Source: Candidatus Pelagibacter sp.
Lineage (GTDB): Bacteria; Pseudomonadota; Alphaproteobacteria; Pelagibacterales; Pelagibacteraceae
Reading direction: 5' to 3'
Assembly (NCBI GenBank): GCA_017880265.1
Contig: JAFJTK010000098.1
Location: 1 to 9,776, forward strand
DNA: 9,776 nucleotides
Shown here: positions 1 through 6,839 of the stretch, piece after piece
Layout of the letters: each line of letters begins with the position of its first letter
Numbering within the stretch: position 1 is the stretch's first letter
Notes under the pieces: generated by a model
Seen by the model: only the letters and a program-made list of their open reading frames with translations
Databases searched by the model: none
Told to the model about the DNA's origin: nothing
Translations under genes and position numbers: made by a program

Positions 1-458
1 GGATGTTCGAACATGTGGGTAGGAAGTTTTATAAGAAATTTTTCAATCAGATAGATAAATTGTTAAGTGTAGATGGGGTTTCTTTAATTCATACTATTGG
101 CTCAGTAAATCCACCAAGAGACCCACATCCATGGATTACAAAATATATTTTTCCTGGAGGATATACGCCAAGTTTAAGTGAAGTTACTACTCCTATTGAA
201 AAAGCTGGGTTGATTGTTTCTGATATTGAAGTTCTAAAACTTCATTATTCTCATACGTTAAGACACTGGAAAGAAAACTGTAATAAAAATAAAGATAAAA
301 TTATTCAAATGTTTGATGAAAAATTTTTTAGAATGTGGGAATTTTATTTAGCTGGTTGTGAAATGGCATTTAAATGGGGTGATCAGGTTGTATATCAATT
401 TCAACTTACAAAAAATTATACCTCTACTCCAGTAACAAGAGACTATATTTATCAATAA
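1..458 (+). CDS. cfa: Cyclopropane-fatty-acyl-phospholipid synthase-type methyltransferase (C-terminal part; 5' end outside window)
   Basis: This is the last 151 residues of a SAM-dependent methyltransferase of the cyclopropane fatty acid synthase (CFAS) family. The family transfers a methyl group from S-adenosylmethionine to the double bond of unsaturated phospholipid acyl chains, at the inner face of the membrane. Family landmarks are visible: MFEHVG at local residues 1-6, LIHTIGS at 28-34, PWITKYIFPGG at 43-53, and the C-terminal pattern FYLAGCEMAF at 114-123. Local E3, H30 and Y82 fall where the bicarbonate/active-site Glu, His and Tyr of E. coli Cfa lie; the Glu-His spacing of 27 matches what I recall. 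The first visible Met is an internal family residue, not a start, so the gene begins before the window, and the SAM-binding motif is not visible. A related methyltransferase acting on a different lipid (for example in furan fatty acid synthesis) cannot be excluded from this fragment. Confidence 0.9.
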   Translation, partial: MFEHVGRKFYKKFFNQIDKLLSVDGVSLIHTIGSVNPPRDPHPWITKYIFPGGYTPSLSEVTTPIEKAGLIVSDIEVLKLHYSHTLRHWKENCNKNKDKIIQMFDEKFFRMWEFYLAGCEMAFKWGDQVVYQFQLTKNYTSTPVTRDYIYQ

Positions 459-487
459 TTTATTGATAGAAACACTAATCTCTTCAG

Positions 488-1648
488 ATGAAAAAAATAA
501 AAAAAAAGCCTAAAAAAACTAAAACCAAAGTTAGAAAAAAGGTTAAGAAATCAGCTAAACCAATTAAAAAAAAGGTTAAAAAAATAAAATCGAAAGTTAA
601 ATCTTTAAATAAAAATATAAGAAAAATTAAAAATCAAGAAACACCTCAAAAACAAAATTTTATTTTGAAAATAATAAATTTTCAAAATTCTTTAAGACCT
701 CAAATAAAGTTTAAAATTAATTTAAGCATCGAAAAATACATCCAAGCTTTCTTTGATAAGATTGCTAATACAATTTCTGATTACAAACAAACAAAAAAAG
801 ATGAAGCTAGACGTTTAAAATTAGAAAAATTGGAAAAGGAAAGATTAGAGAAAATTAATCTTGAAAATGAAAAACAAAAACAAGAAGAATTAAAACTTAA
901 ACTTAAAGAGCAGGCTTTAAAAGATGAGGTAAAATTAGATAGACAAAGAGCAAGAGATATAAAAATTTTCCTTAGAAAAGAACAAGCTTTATTGAGAATA
1001 GAGCAAGCTGAAAAACAAAAACAATTCTTAAAACAATTAAGATTAGAAAAACAAATTGAAAAATTTAGAATCCGAGAAGTAAAAGAATTAGAAAAACTTG
1101 AAAGAATATCTCTTAAAGAAAAAAGAGATGATTACGCAGGACTTCAACAGCGGATAGAAAAATTAAAAGAAAAGTATCGAATAATTAGAGACCAGAAAAT
1201 CAAAGAAAGAGTAGAAGCTCTTGGAGTAAAATTACAGGGTGATGAAGATAGAGAAACATTACTGCAAAAAGAAAAAGAATATACAATAGCAAGACAAAAA
1301 ATTGAATTTGCTCTTGAAAGTTTCTATCGTAGTGCAAGTAGTTTAGTGTTTCAGTTAAATAAAAGACACATCACAAGACATATGTCAATTTTTAGATGTA
1401 TTGATAAAAGATTTGAGACAGGAGAAATTTTTGTAAAATGGGATGAGTCTTCTGATGAGGAGTGGCTATTATTGATTTATATTAAAAATAACTCTCCAGA
1501 TGAAGGAATAGTAATTGAAGATAAGACAAACCCTGAAAAGAATATTTCTCATGAGTTTAAAAATAATGAAATATTTAAAGCATCAGACACGATGGTAGAC
1601 TCGCTAACTCAACTAATTGCTAGAAAAAGGTCTAAAAATAACAATTAA
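488..1648 (+). CDS. Unrecognised protein: lysine-rich tail, long coiled coil, C-terminal globular domain
   Basis: I do not recognise this 386-residue protein. Three parts are visible. Residues 1-49 are extremely basic: 25 of 49 are lysine, two are arginine, and there is no acidic residue before E51. This resembles histone H1-type tails or lysine-rich nucleic-acid-binding tails. Residues about 100-265 are rich in K, E, L, R and Q with heptad-like spacing and no proline, which predicts a long coiled coil. Residues about 266-386 look folded, with mixed hydrophobic strands such as EEWLLLIYIKN (324-334) and a possible terminal helix. There is no signal peptide or membrane segment, so a cytoplasmic protein is likely. 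Nucleic-acid or ribosome binding through the tail is only an inference. The start at 488 follows the cfa stop by 29 bases, without a Shine-Dalgarno sequence; the same strand and short gap suggest cotranscription with cfa. Codons 2-7 include A7 and A9 runs. Confidence 0.8.
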   Translation: MKKIKKKPKKTKTKVRKKVKKSAKPIKKKVKKIKSKVKSLNKNIRKIKNQETPQKQNFILKIINFQNSLRPQIKFKINLSIEKYIQAFFDKIANTISDYKQTKKDEARRLKLEKLEKERLEKINLENEKQKQEELKLKLKEQALKDEVKLDRQRARDIKIFLRKEQALLRIEQAEKQKQFLKQLRLEKQIEKFRIREVKELEKLERISLKEKRDDYAGLQQRIEKLKEKYRIIRDQKIKERVEALGVKLQGDEDRETLLQKEKEYTIARQKIEFALESFYRSASSLVFQLNKRHITRHMSIFRCIDKRFETGEIFVKWDESSDEEWLLLIYIKNNSPDEGIVIEDKTNPEKNISHEFKNNEIFKASDTMVDSLTQLIARKRSKNNN

Positions 1649-1678
1649 ATTATCTAAATAAATTAAGTAATATCTAGA

Positions 1679-1972
1679 ATGTTTTTTGGAACAATTACAA
1701 TGCTAATTTTGTATCTAATTTTAAAGTACATTCTTTCTTGGATAACTTATTTTAATAATCTAGATCCAAGACTTGGAGATTCTACTTGGCGTTGGAGTTA
1801 TGATTATCATGTAATTGGTGAAAGAGATATTTCGGATTTAGATGATAAAGATTTTATAAGACTAAGAAGGAAAAAAAATAAGATTATTACTTTAATGTAT
1901 TCAGTTGTTATGATTATGTTTATTGCCTCAATGTCTTTATTAAGCAAAATTTTATTACACTTTACAAGCTAA
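1679..1972 (+). CDS. Small two-helix membrane protein, function unknown
   Basis: This 97-residue protein is not recognised. It has a hydrophobic segment at about residues 4-24 and a second at about 69-92. The roughly 44-residue loop between them holds an aromatic patch, TWRWSYDYH (36-44), an acidic stretch, ERDISDLDDKD (48-58), and a basic cluster, RLRRKKNK (61-68), right before the second helix. By the positive-inside rule the loop is probably cytoplasmic, giving an inner-membrane hairpin with both ends outside. The gene starts 30 bases after the lysine-rich coiled-coil gene and is probably cotranscribed with it, although no Shine-Dalgarno sequence is visible. Its stop codon overlaps the stop of the opposite-strand gene by 4 bases. 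The segregated charge pattern and intact frame support a real gene, but no family can be named. Confidence 0.7.
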   Translation: MFFGTITMLILYLILKYILSWITYFNNLDPRLGDSTWRWSYDYHVIGERDISDLDDKDFIRLRRKKNKIITLMYSVVMIMFIASMSLLSKILLHFTS

Positions 1973-2316
1973 CTTTTTAATTGTTTTTTATTTTTTAAAT
2001 ATAAAAAATAGGCAACAATCTCATAAGTGAATTTAAAAACTTGAAAAATTATTGGAAGTTTAAAAAATTTATACAAAAAATTATATTTAGGAATTTTTTT
2101 CCATACAAAAAGAAAAGCCTCTGCTCCTTCAATAATTCTGCTACCATCTTTAACGTGAAGTCTTCTTAAAAGTTCTTTATCTTTTTTTGACGTTTCTTTT
2201 TCCGCGTTAGAATTATTCGTAATATCAATCCAGTCAATTTCTTCAATATTCTCCTTTTTATATAGATTGATTTCTGACCGACATATTTTACATGAATTAT
2301 TAAAATAAACTTTCAT
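1969..2316 (-). CDS. DCC family (DUF393) thiol-disulfide oxidoreductase-like protein
   Basis: This 115-residue protein matches the DCC/DUF393 family, small thioredoxin-fold-like proteins named for an N-terminal DxxCxxC motif. It opens with strand MKVYF followed by SCKIC, placing a CxxC pair at C9 and C12. A second strand, IEEIDWIDI, lies at 24-32. The family's IIEGAEAF segment (61-68) and aromatic, basic C-terminal helices (78-112) follow, and the length is normal. The Asp that usually precedes the first Cys is Asn here (NNSCKIC), so the DCC signature is incomplete while CxxC is intact. A redox role is inferred from the motif; physiological substrates are poorly known for the family. The gene stands alone on the minus strand, divergent from tldD with an 88-base spacer. 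It ends by sharing the bases CTAA with the stop of the convergent membrane-protein gene. No Shine-Dalgarno sequence precedes the start. Confidence 0.8.
   Translation of the reverse strand: MKVYFNNSCKICRSEINLYKKENIEEIDWIDITNNSNAEKETSKKDKELLRRLHVKDGSRIIEGAEAFLFVWKKIPKYNFLYKFFKLPIIFQVFKFTYEIVAYFLYLKNKKQLKS
1989..2010. repeat. Perfect 9-bp A/T inverted repeat with 4-base loop
   Basis: TATTTTTTA at 1989-1997 is mirrored exactly by TAAAAAATA at 2002-2010 around a 4-base loop. It begins 17 bases past the stop of the plus-strand membrane-protein gene and lies within the C-terminal codons of the DCC gene, encoding part of YFLYLKNKK. The stem has no G or C and no clean U-tract follows it, so it is a poor intrinsic terminator. 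It could still act as a weak pause or termination site for the plus-strand operon, or be chance in A/T-rich coding DNA. Confidence 0.4.
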
Positions 2317-2404
2317 TATTAGTTTAAATTACATATGAGACTAAATATTGTACATGTGTTAAATCATCCATTGAAAATTACATACAAACAACTATGTACT
2401 GTCT
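2317..2404. promoter_or_regulatory. Divergent intergenic region between the DCC gene and tldD, with weak promoter candidates
   Basis: This 88-base spacer must hold promoters for both divergent genes. On the plus strand, TTGAAA (2371-2376) is separated by 16 bases from TATGTA (2393-2398), a weak -35/-10 pair. If used, it would start transcription almost at the tldD ATG (2405), giving a near-leaderless message. On the minus strand, TACAAT (2352 to 2347) is a 5 of 6 match to the -10 consensus about 30 bases upstream of the DCC start, but its -35 is poor. No Shine-Dalgarno sequence precedes either start. The promoter assignments are by eye and weak. Confidence 0.3.
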
Positions 2405-3817
2405 ATGAGTAATTTTTTTGATAAATCAGATTTGAGCAGAAAAGATGTAGATGAAATTGTATCTGAAACTTTAAAAAATTGTGATGATGGAGAGATATAT
2501 TTTGAAAACTCAAAATCTGAGTCAATTTTATTAGATGACAATAAAATTAAAAGTTCAAATTATAGCTCTGATCTTGGTTTTGGGTTTAGGGCAATTTCTA
2601 ATGAAGTAGTTGCTTACTCTCATTCAAATGAAATATCAAAAGATGCATTAAAAAATTCAGCCAAAAACTTACAATCTACTCTAAAATCAATTAAAGGAAC
2701 CTATAATCATGAAATTCCAAAAAGTAATAATAAATTTTATGATGATATTAATCCTATTGAACAAAAAACATTAGATGCAAAATTAGAAGTTTTAAATAAT
2801 GTTAATGATTATTTGCGTAAAAAAGACTCAACAGTAAAACAAGTTACAGCTAGTTTTAGTGGAGAGCAAAAATCTATAGAAATAATTCGATCTGGAGGTG
2901 AAGCTTTAACAGATGTTCGTCCTTTAATACGATTCAACGTCTCTGTAATGCTTGAAAAAAATGGAAGAAAAGAAACAGGTGTTTATGGAATAGGTGGAAG
3001 ACAATCCTATGATGACTATTTAAAAAATGATAATTGGAAAAATGTTTGTGAAGAAGCCCTTAGAATTGCTACAGTTAATTTAGATAGTAAGCCAGCTCCA
3101 GCAGGTGAAATGAAAGTTGTTTTAGGACCAGGTTGGCCGGCTATATTAATTCATGAAGCTATCGGCCACGGTTTAGAGGGTGATTTTAATAGAAAAAAAA
3201 CATCAGCATTTCACGATTTAATGGGCCAAAAAGTTGCAAGCGAAGGAGTTACAATTGTTGATGATGGAACTATTGATAAAAGAAGAGGTAGTTTGACTAT
3301 TGATGATGAAGGTACACCTACAGAAAGAACAGTTCTAATTGAAAATGGAATTTTAAAAAATTTCATGCAAGATAGATTGAATGCAAGGCTGATGAATACT
3401 AGATCTACTGGCAGCGGAAGAAGAGAAAGTTATAAACATATTGTGCTGCCAAGAATGAGAAACACAATGATGTTGAGTGGAAATCAAACTCAAGACGAAA
3501 TGATTAAGTCAGTTGACAAAGGAATATTCGCAGTAAGTTTTGGAGGAGGACAAGTTGATATTACATCGGGAAAATTTGTTTTTAATTGTACGGAAGCTTA
3601 CGAAATAAATAATGGAAAAATTGGTTCGCCAATTAAGGGAGCAACTTTAATAGGAGATGGTCCCTCAATTTTAAAAGAAGTATCAATGGTTGGAAACGAT
3701 ATGATGATGGATCCAGGTATTGGAACTTGTGGTAAAGCAGGTCAAGGTGTGCCAGTTGGAGTAGCACAACCTTCAATTTTAATTGATAAAATGACCGTCG
3801 GAGGAACAAAACTCTAA
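2405..3817 (+). CDS. tldD: Metalloprotease TldD
   Basis: This 470-residue protein is the catalytic subunit of the TldD/TldE metalloprotease. In E. coli the heteromeric complex degrades unfolded peptides, matures microcin B17 and helps destroy the antitoxin CcdA; its natural substrate in most bacteria is unknown. The zinc-protease signature HEAIGH (HExxxH) lies at residues 250-255 with E251 as the expected catalytic glutamate, followed by GLEGDFNRKKTSAF. The conserved C-terminal GTCGKAGQGVPVG at 440-452 supplies C442, the expected third zinc ligand. The length is normal for the family, all key residues are present, and there is no signal peptide, so the enzyme is cytoplasmic. It is the first gene of a three-gene operon, only 3 bases ahead of tldE. 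No Shine-Dalgarno sequence precedes the ATG at 2405. This start gives a normal TldD N-terminus. Confidence 0.97.
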   Translation: MSNFFDKSDLSRKDVDEIVSETLKNCDDGEIYFENSKSESILLDDNKIKSSNYSSDLGFGFRAISNEVVAYSHSNEISKDALKNSAKNLQSTLKSIKGTYNHEIPKSNNKFYDDINPIEQKTLDAKLEVLNNVNDYLRKKDSTVKQVTASFSGEQKSIEIIRSGGEALTDVRPLIRFNVSVMLEKNGRKETGVYGIGGRQSYDDYLKNDNWKNVCEEALRIATVNLDSKPAPAGEMKVVLGPGWPAILIHEAIGHGLEGDFNRKKTSAFHDLMGQKVASEGVTIVDDGTIDKRRGSLTIDDEGTPTERTVLIENGILKNFMQDRLNARLMNTRSTGSGRRESYKHIVLPRMRNTMMLSGNQTQDEMIKSVDKGIFAVSFGGGQVDITSGKFVFNCTEAYEINNGKIGSPIKGATLIGDGPSILKEVSMVGNDMMMDPGIGTCGKAGQGVPVGVAQPSILIDKMTVGGTKL

Positions 3818-3820
3818 GTC

Positions 3821-5137
3821 ATGATTAAAGATGAAGAGTATTTAAAATCGAAAGCTTCTTTTTGCTTAGATCTAGCTAAAAAACTTGGAGCAACAGACGC
3901 AAGTGTAACTATTGGAAATTCAATTTCTGAGACAGTCAGTTTTAGAAATAAAGTTCTAGATGAGTCTAATAGATCTGATAGTTTAGCAATAAGTATAGAG
4001 ACTTATTTAGGTAAAAAAAAATCGTCAATAACTTCGTCAAATTTATTAGATGAAAATTTAAAAACATTGATTGAAAAATGTTTTGAAACCACAAAAATTA
4101 CACCCGAAGATGAATTTAATTCTCTTCCAGATAAAGATTTATTAGCAAAAAATATTAAAGATCTTAACTTGTATGATCAAGCACATATAGAAAATGATAA
4201 AAAAATTGATTATTTGAAAGAATTAGAAGAAACAGCTTCAACTGATAAAAAAATCATAAATACTGAGTCGGGTTTTACGGAAAATAAATCAAACTTTATT
4301 TTAGCTAATAGTGATGGTTTTTGTAACGGGTACAAATCTTCATCATTTACAGCTTCTTGTGTTGCTGTTGCAAAAAATGAAAATAGCATGGAAAGAGACT
4401 ATGAATTTACAAGTAAATGTCACTTAGAGGATATTTCTAATCCGTCAGAACTTGGAAAAAATGCAGCTGAGCAAACTATAAAAAAACTCAATCCTAAAAA
4501 AATTGGTAGTGATAAATTAAGTATTATTTTTGATAAAAGAATTTCCAAAGGATTTTTAAGTTCATTTGCAGGTGCAATATCAGCATCATCTATTGCAAGA
4601 GGAACATCATTCCTTAAAGATAAATTAAATCAGCCAATTTTTTCAAATTTAATTAATGTTATTGATAAACCTGATTTGATTAAAGGTATGGGCTCACAGT
4701 GTTTTGACTCTGAAGGGGTTAAGACAGATACATTAAAATTAGTAAGCAATGGAATATTAGAAAATTATTTAATTGATACTTACAATGGAAAAAAATTAAA
4801 CCTAAAGTCAAATGGAAGAAGTGGGGGAACCACTAACCTTTATTTTGAAAATGGAAATATAAATTATGAGGATTTATTAAAAAGTCATTCTAAGATTTTG
4901 TACGTTACTGAAACTATAGGGCATGGAACAAATCTTGTTACTGGAGATTATTCAGTAGGTGCTACTGGATTTTTAGTTGAAAATGGAGAATTTAAGTATC
5001 CAGTTAACGAAATAACAATAGCTGGAAATTTTAATGAAATGTTTAAAAATATAACATTAGCAAATGATTTGGAATTTAAGTATTCAGTAAATTCACCTAC
5101 CATGATGATTGATGGTATGACCGTTGCTGGTAAATGA
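3821..5137 (+). CDS. pmbA: TldE (PmbA) subunit of the TldD/TldE metalloprotease
   Basis: This 438-residue paralogue of TldD is the non-catalytic partner usually called TldE or PmbA. It shares the fold and the C-terminal family motifs, for example GATGFLVENGE near residue 380 and YPVNEITIAGNFNEM just after. It lacks the HExxxH motif: the matching region reads GFLSSFAGAISA. This is the known division of labour, in which TldE shapes the cavity and substrate path while TldD binds zinc. Immediate adjacency to tldD supports co-production of the two subunits. The start at 3821 lies 3 bases after the tldD stop. A good Shine-Dalgarno-like GGAGGA (3800-3805) sits inside the tldD end but 15 bases away, farther than usual, so translational coupling to tldD is more likely. 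The gene ends in an ATGA overlap with the following flavoprotein gene. Confidence 0.95.
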   Translation: MIKDEEYLKSKASFCLDLAKKLGATDASVTIGNSISETVSFRNKVLDESNRSDSLAISIETYLGKKKSSITSSNLLDENLKTLIEKCFETTKITPEDEFNSLPDKDLLAKNIKDLNLYDQAHIENDKKIDYLKELEETASTDKKIINTESGFTENKSNFILANSDGFCNGYKSSSFTASCVAVAKNENSMERDYEFTSKCHLEDISNPSELGKNAAEQTIKKLNPKKIGSDKLSIIFDKRISKGFLSSFAGAISASSIARGTSFLKDKLNQPIFSNLINVIDKPDLIKGMGSQCFDSEGVKTDTLKLVSNGILENYLIDTYNGKKLNLKSNGRSGGTTNLYFENGNINYEDLLKSHSKILYVTETIGHGTNLVTGDYSVGATGFLVENGEFKYPVNEITIAGNFNEMFKNITLANDLEFKYSVNSPTMMIDGMTVAGK

Positions 5138-6105
5138 GCAGATATTGTGTAATTGGCTCTGGAATATCAGGAGCAACTATTGCCAATCTTTTAAGTAAAA
5201 AACATTCAGTTGATTTATTTGATAAAGCAAGAGGACCAGGAGGAAGATCATCTTTTAAAAGATTAGATAAAGATAAAGGGTTTGATCATGGAACTCAATA
5301 TATTTCACCAAAAAGTCCAGCTTTTAAAAAATTTATTAATATTTTAATTAAAAAAAAAATACTAAAAAAATGGAGTGGCAAACATTTATTTTTAAACAAA
5401 GCCAAGAAAGAAAATAAAAATCATCTAAAAATAATAGGCAGAAAAGGCAATAATGATATTAGCAAATATCTGTTAAGAAATATTAACTGCAATTTTCAAT
5501 CTGAATTAAAAAAAATCAATTATAAGGAAAAAAAATGGGTCCTTACTTTTTCTGATAGAAGTAAAAAAATTTATGATAGGCTAATTTTGACTTGTCCATT
5601 TGCTCAATTATCAAAATTATCAAAAAAATATATCAAGGCTCCTTTCATTAAAAAAAAAGTAAGGATGGATGCAAATATTACAGTTATGTTTTTAATAAAA
5701 AAAACAAATAAAAATGTGAGCAGTTATTTATTTGATGACAATATTTTAGGTTGGGCAGCAAAAGAAAATAGTAAAAAAAGATTTAAAAGTTACCAAGATT
5801 TATGGACTCTGCAAAGTACTCATAAATGGGCAAATAAAAAGATCAATAAAAATAGAGAAAATAAAGATATAAATTCAAAAACTCTTATTGATCATTTTTT
5901 TAAACTTACTGGTATTAAAAAAACTAAAGTACTTTTTTCTTTAAATCATGGTTGGAAATATTCATCAAACTCAAATCCCTTAAATATAAAAAGTTATTGG
6001 AACTCCTCATTAAATTTGGGGGTGTGTGCAGACTGGTTTGTGGGACCAAGACTTGAAGCTGGTTGGATTAGTGCTAATGATCTTTATAAAAAAATAATTA
6101 AATAA
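5134..6105 (+). CDS. Renalase-like FAD-dependent oxidoreductase
   Basis: This 323-residue flavoprotein belongs to the NAD(P)/FAD-dependent oxidoreductases related to renalase and flavin amine oxidases. The FAD-binding Rossmann motif is GSGISG (8-13), with acidic D30 ending the second strand to hold the FAD ribose. KARGPGGRSS (31-40) is the typical second FAD-contact motif, and FDHGTQYIS (50-58) follows. The C-terminal FAD motif is recognisable in LGVCADWFVGPRLEAGW (295-311). The substrate cannot be told. About 18% of residues are lysine (58 of 323 by hand count), and the gene contains A10 (5350-5359) and A9 (5650-5658) runs. No signal peptide is seen, so it is cytoplasmic. The ATG overlaps the tldE stop (ATGA, 5134-5137), implying translational coupling in one operon with tldD and tldE. 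Its stop lies 2 bases from the stop of the convergent DUF6134-like gene. Confidence 0.85.
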   Translation: MSRYCVIGSGISGATIANLLSKKHSVDLFDKARGPGGRSSFKRLDKDKGFDHGTQYISPKSPAFKKFINILIKKKILKKWSGKHLFLNKAKKENKNHLKIIGRKGNNDISKYLLRNINCNFQSELKKINYKEKKWVLTFSDRSKKIYDRLILTCPFAQLSKLSKKYIKAPFIKKKVRMDANITVMFLIKKTNKNVSSYLFDDNILGWAAKENSKKRFKSYQDLWTLQSTHKWANKKINKNRENKDINSKTLIDHFFKLTGIKKTKVLFSLNHGWKYSSNSNPLNIKSYWNSSLNLGVCADWFVGPRLEAGWISANDLYKKIIK

Positions 6106-6112
6106 ATTTATT
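6101..6112. repeat. 12-bp palindrome containing both convergent stop codons
   Basis: AATAAATTTATT is its own reverse complement. It contains the TAA stop of the flavoprotein gene (6103-6105) and the opposite-strand TAA stop of the DUF6134-like gene (6108-6110). It has no G or C and almost no room for a loop, so it does not look like an intrinsic terminator. It may simply reflect two mirrored TAA stops in A/T-rich DNA. Confidence 0.5.
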
Positions 6113-6788
6113 CAAATTTCTTAACTCTATATTCCCAGTTTCCCATACGTGAATAGGCAACTTTAAGAATTAAAGCATTTTTTTTATCAAACCAAATATC
6201 AAAGTTTAATCTTTTATCTTTAGGAATAGACATATCTTTTGAAGTTAATTTGAAGTGTTCTACATCGTATGTTTTTCCATATAATTCGATTTTTTCTTTT
6301 CCTATAAAAGTAACAACTTGTTCCTTAATACTTCCAGAAATAGGGCTTATCTGGCTGTTTGTTTGAAGAATTTTATGACTCCACCAATTTCCAATTATGT
6401 TTTCTAATGAGGCACTGCCTGTATATGATGAGCCTTTAATATCATATGCATTTTCATTTTCGTTTAACTTAAGCTGAACGTATTTATCTTTTTTATTTTG
6501 ACGCGTTTTTGAGTTAAAGGAAATCAGTTTATCTTCAATATATTTTTCCTCTCCAAAACTTTCAACTTCGAAAATAGTTGCTCCAAATAATTTAACAGTA
6601 AATTTTAATTGATTTGTGACAGTTGTATTTTCTTCGTCTTTCTTAAAGAAATAGTAATTATAACCAATAACTTCACCATCTCTTAAAATTTCCATCTCTA
6701 TTTTATTAAATTTGTTATAGTGAGCCATATGAGCATTACTATTAAATGAATAGATTAAAAGAAAAGTTAAGAATAAAATTTTTTTCAT
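6108..6788 (-). CDS. Exported DUF6134-like protein of unknown function
   Basis: This 226-residue protein begins with a clear Sec signal peptide: basic MKK, a hydrophobic core to about residue 14, and SNA before a likely cleavage after A19. No lipobox cysteine is present, so a periplasmic soluble product is expected. The mature part is predicted to be mostly beta strands, with DGEVIGYNYYFF near residue 37, then FEVESFGEEKYIEDKLISF and a NWWSHKIL segment. This pattern of DG-x-x-IG, a mid-protein E-x-x-W/Y-like strand and a later Trp-containing turn fits the DUF6134 family of alphaproteobacterial exported proteins. The family function is unknown to me and the family call is from memory of the pattern. 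The gene is divergent from the YczE-like gene with a 51-base spacer and convergent with the flavoprotein gene. No Shine-Dalgarno sequence is visible before the start. Confidence 0.75.
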   Translation of the reverse strand: MKKILFLTFLLIYSFNSNAHMAHYNKFNKIEMEILRDGEVIGYNYYFFKKDEENTTVTNQLKFTVKLFGATIFEVESFGEEKYIEDKLISFNSKTRQNKKDKYVQLKLNENENAYDIKGSSYTGSASLENIIGNWWSHKILQTNSQISPISGSIKEQVVTFIGKEKIELYGKTYDVEHFKLTSKDMSIPKDKRLNFDIWFDKKNALILKVAYSRMGNWEYRVKKFE

Positions 6789-6839
6789 AAAATATTACTT
6801 TAATAGACTTTAATATTAAAAGAAGTAATTTATTAAAAT
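6789..6839. promoter_or_regulatory. Divergent promoter region with repeated ACTTTAATA and a palindrome
   Basis: This 51-base spacer separates the starts of the DUF6134-like gene (minus) and the YczE-like gene (plus). It holds two copies of ACTTTAATA at 6797-6805 and 6807-6815, spaced 10 bases apart (about one helical turn). The second copy is part of a 12-base palindrome, TTTAATATTAAA (6809-6820). ATTACTT (6794-6800) and AAGTAAT (6823-6829) form an outer inverted repeat. Such an arrangement could be an operator shared by both promoters, but DNA this A/T-rich produces repeats by chance. No convincing -35 element was found for either direction. Confidence 0.35.

Noticed and set aside
3..5. ATG at the left edge as a true gene start
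   Set aside because: The MFEHVG motif is internal in CFAS proteins; a start here would remove the SAM-binding fold. The gene is cut by the window edge.
3800..3805. GGAGGA as the ribosome binding site of tldE
   Set aside because: It is 15 bases from the ATG, beyond the usual spacing, and it encodes the conserved Gly-Gly near the TldD C-terminus, so coding constraint explains it.
2405..5137. A modified-peptide (RiPP) biosynthesis locus around tldD/tldE
   Set aside because: No small precursor-like ORF, cyclodehydratase, radical SAM enzyme or dedicated exporter is present in the window. tldD/tldE are also common housekeeping-type genes.
6101..6112. Intrinsic bidirectional terminator at the flavoprotein/DUF6134-like junction
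   Set aside because: The palindrome has no G or C, allows only about a 4-bp stem with a loop, and lacks a proper T-tract, so I keep it only as a palindrome.
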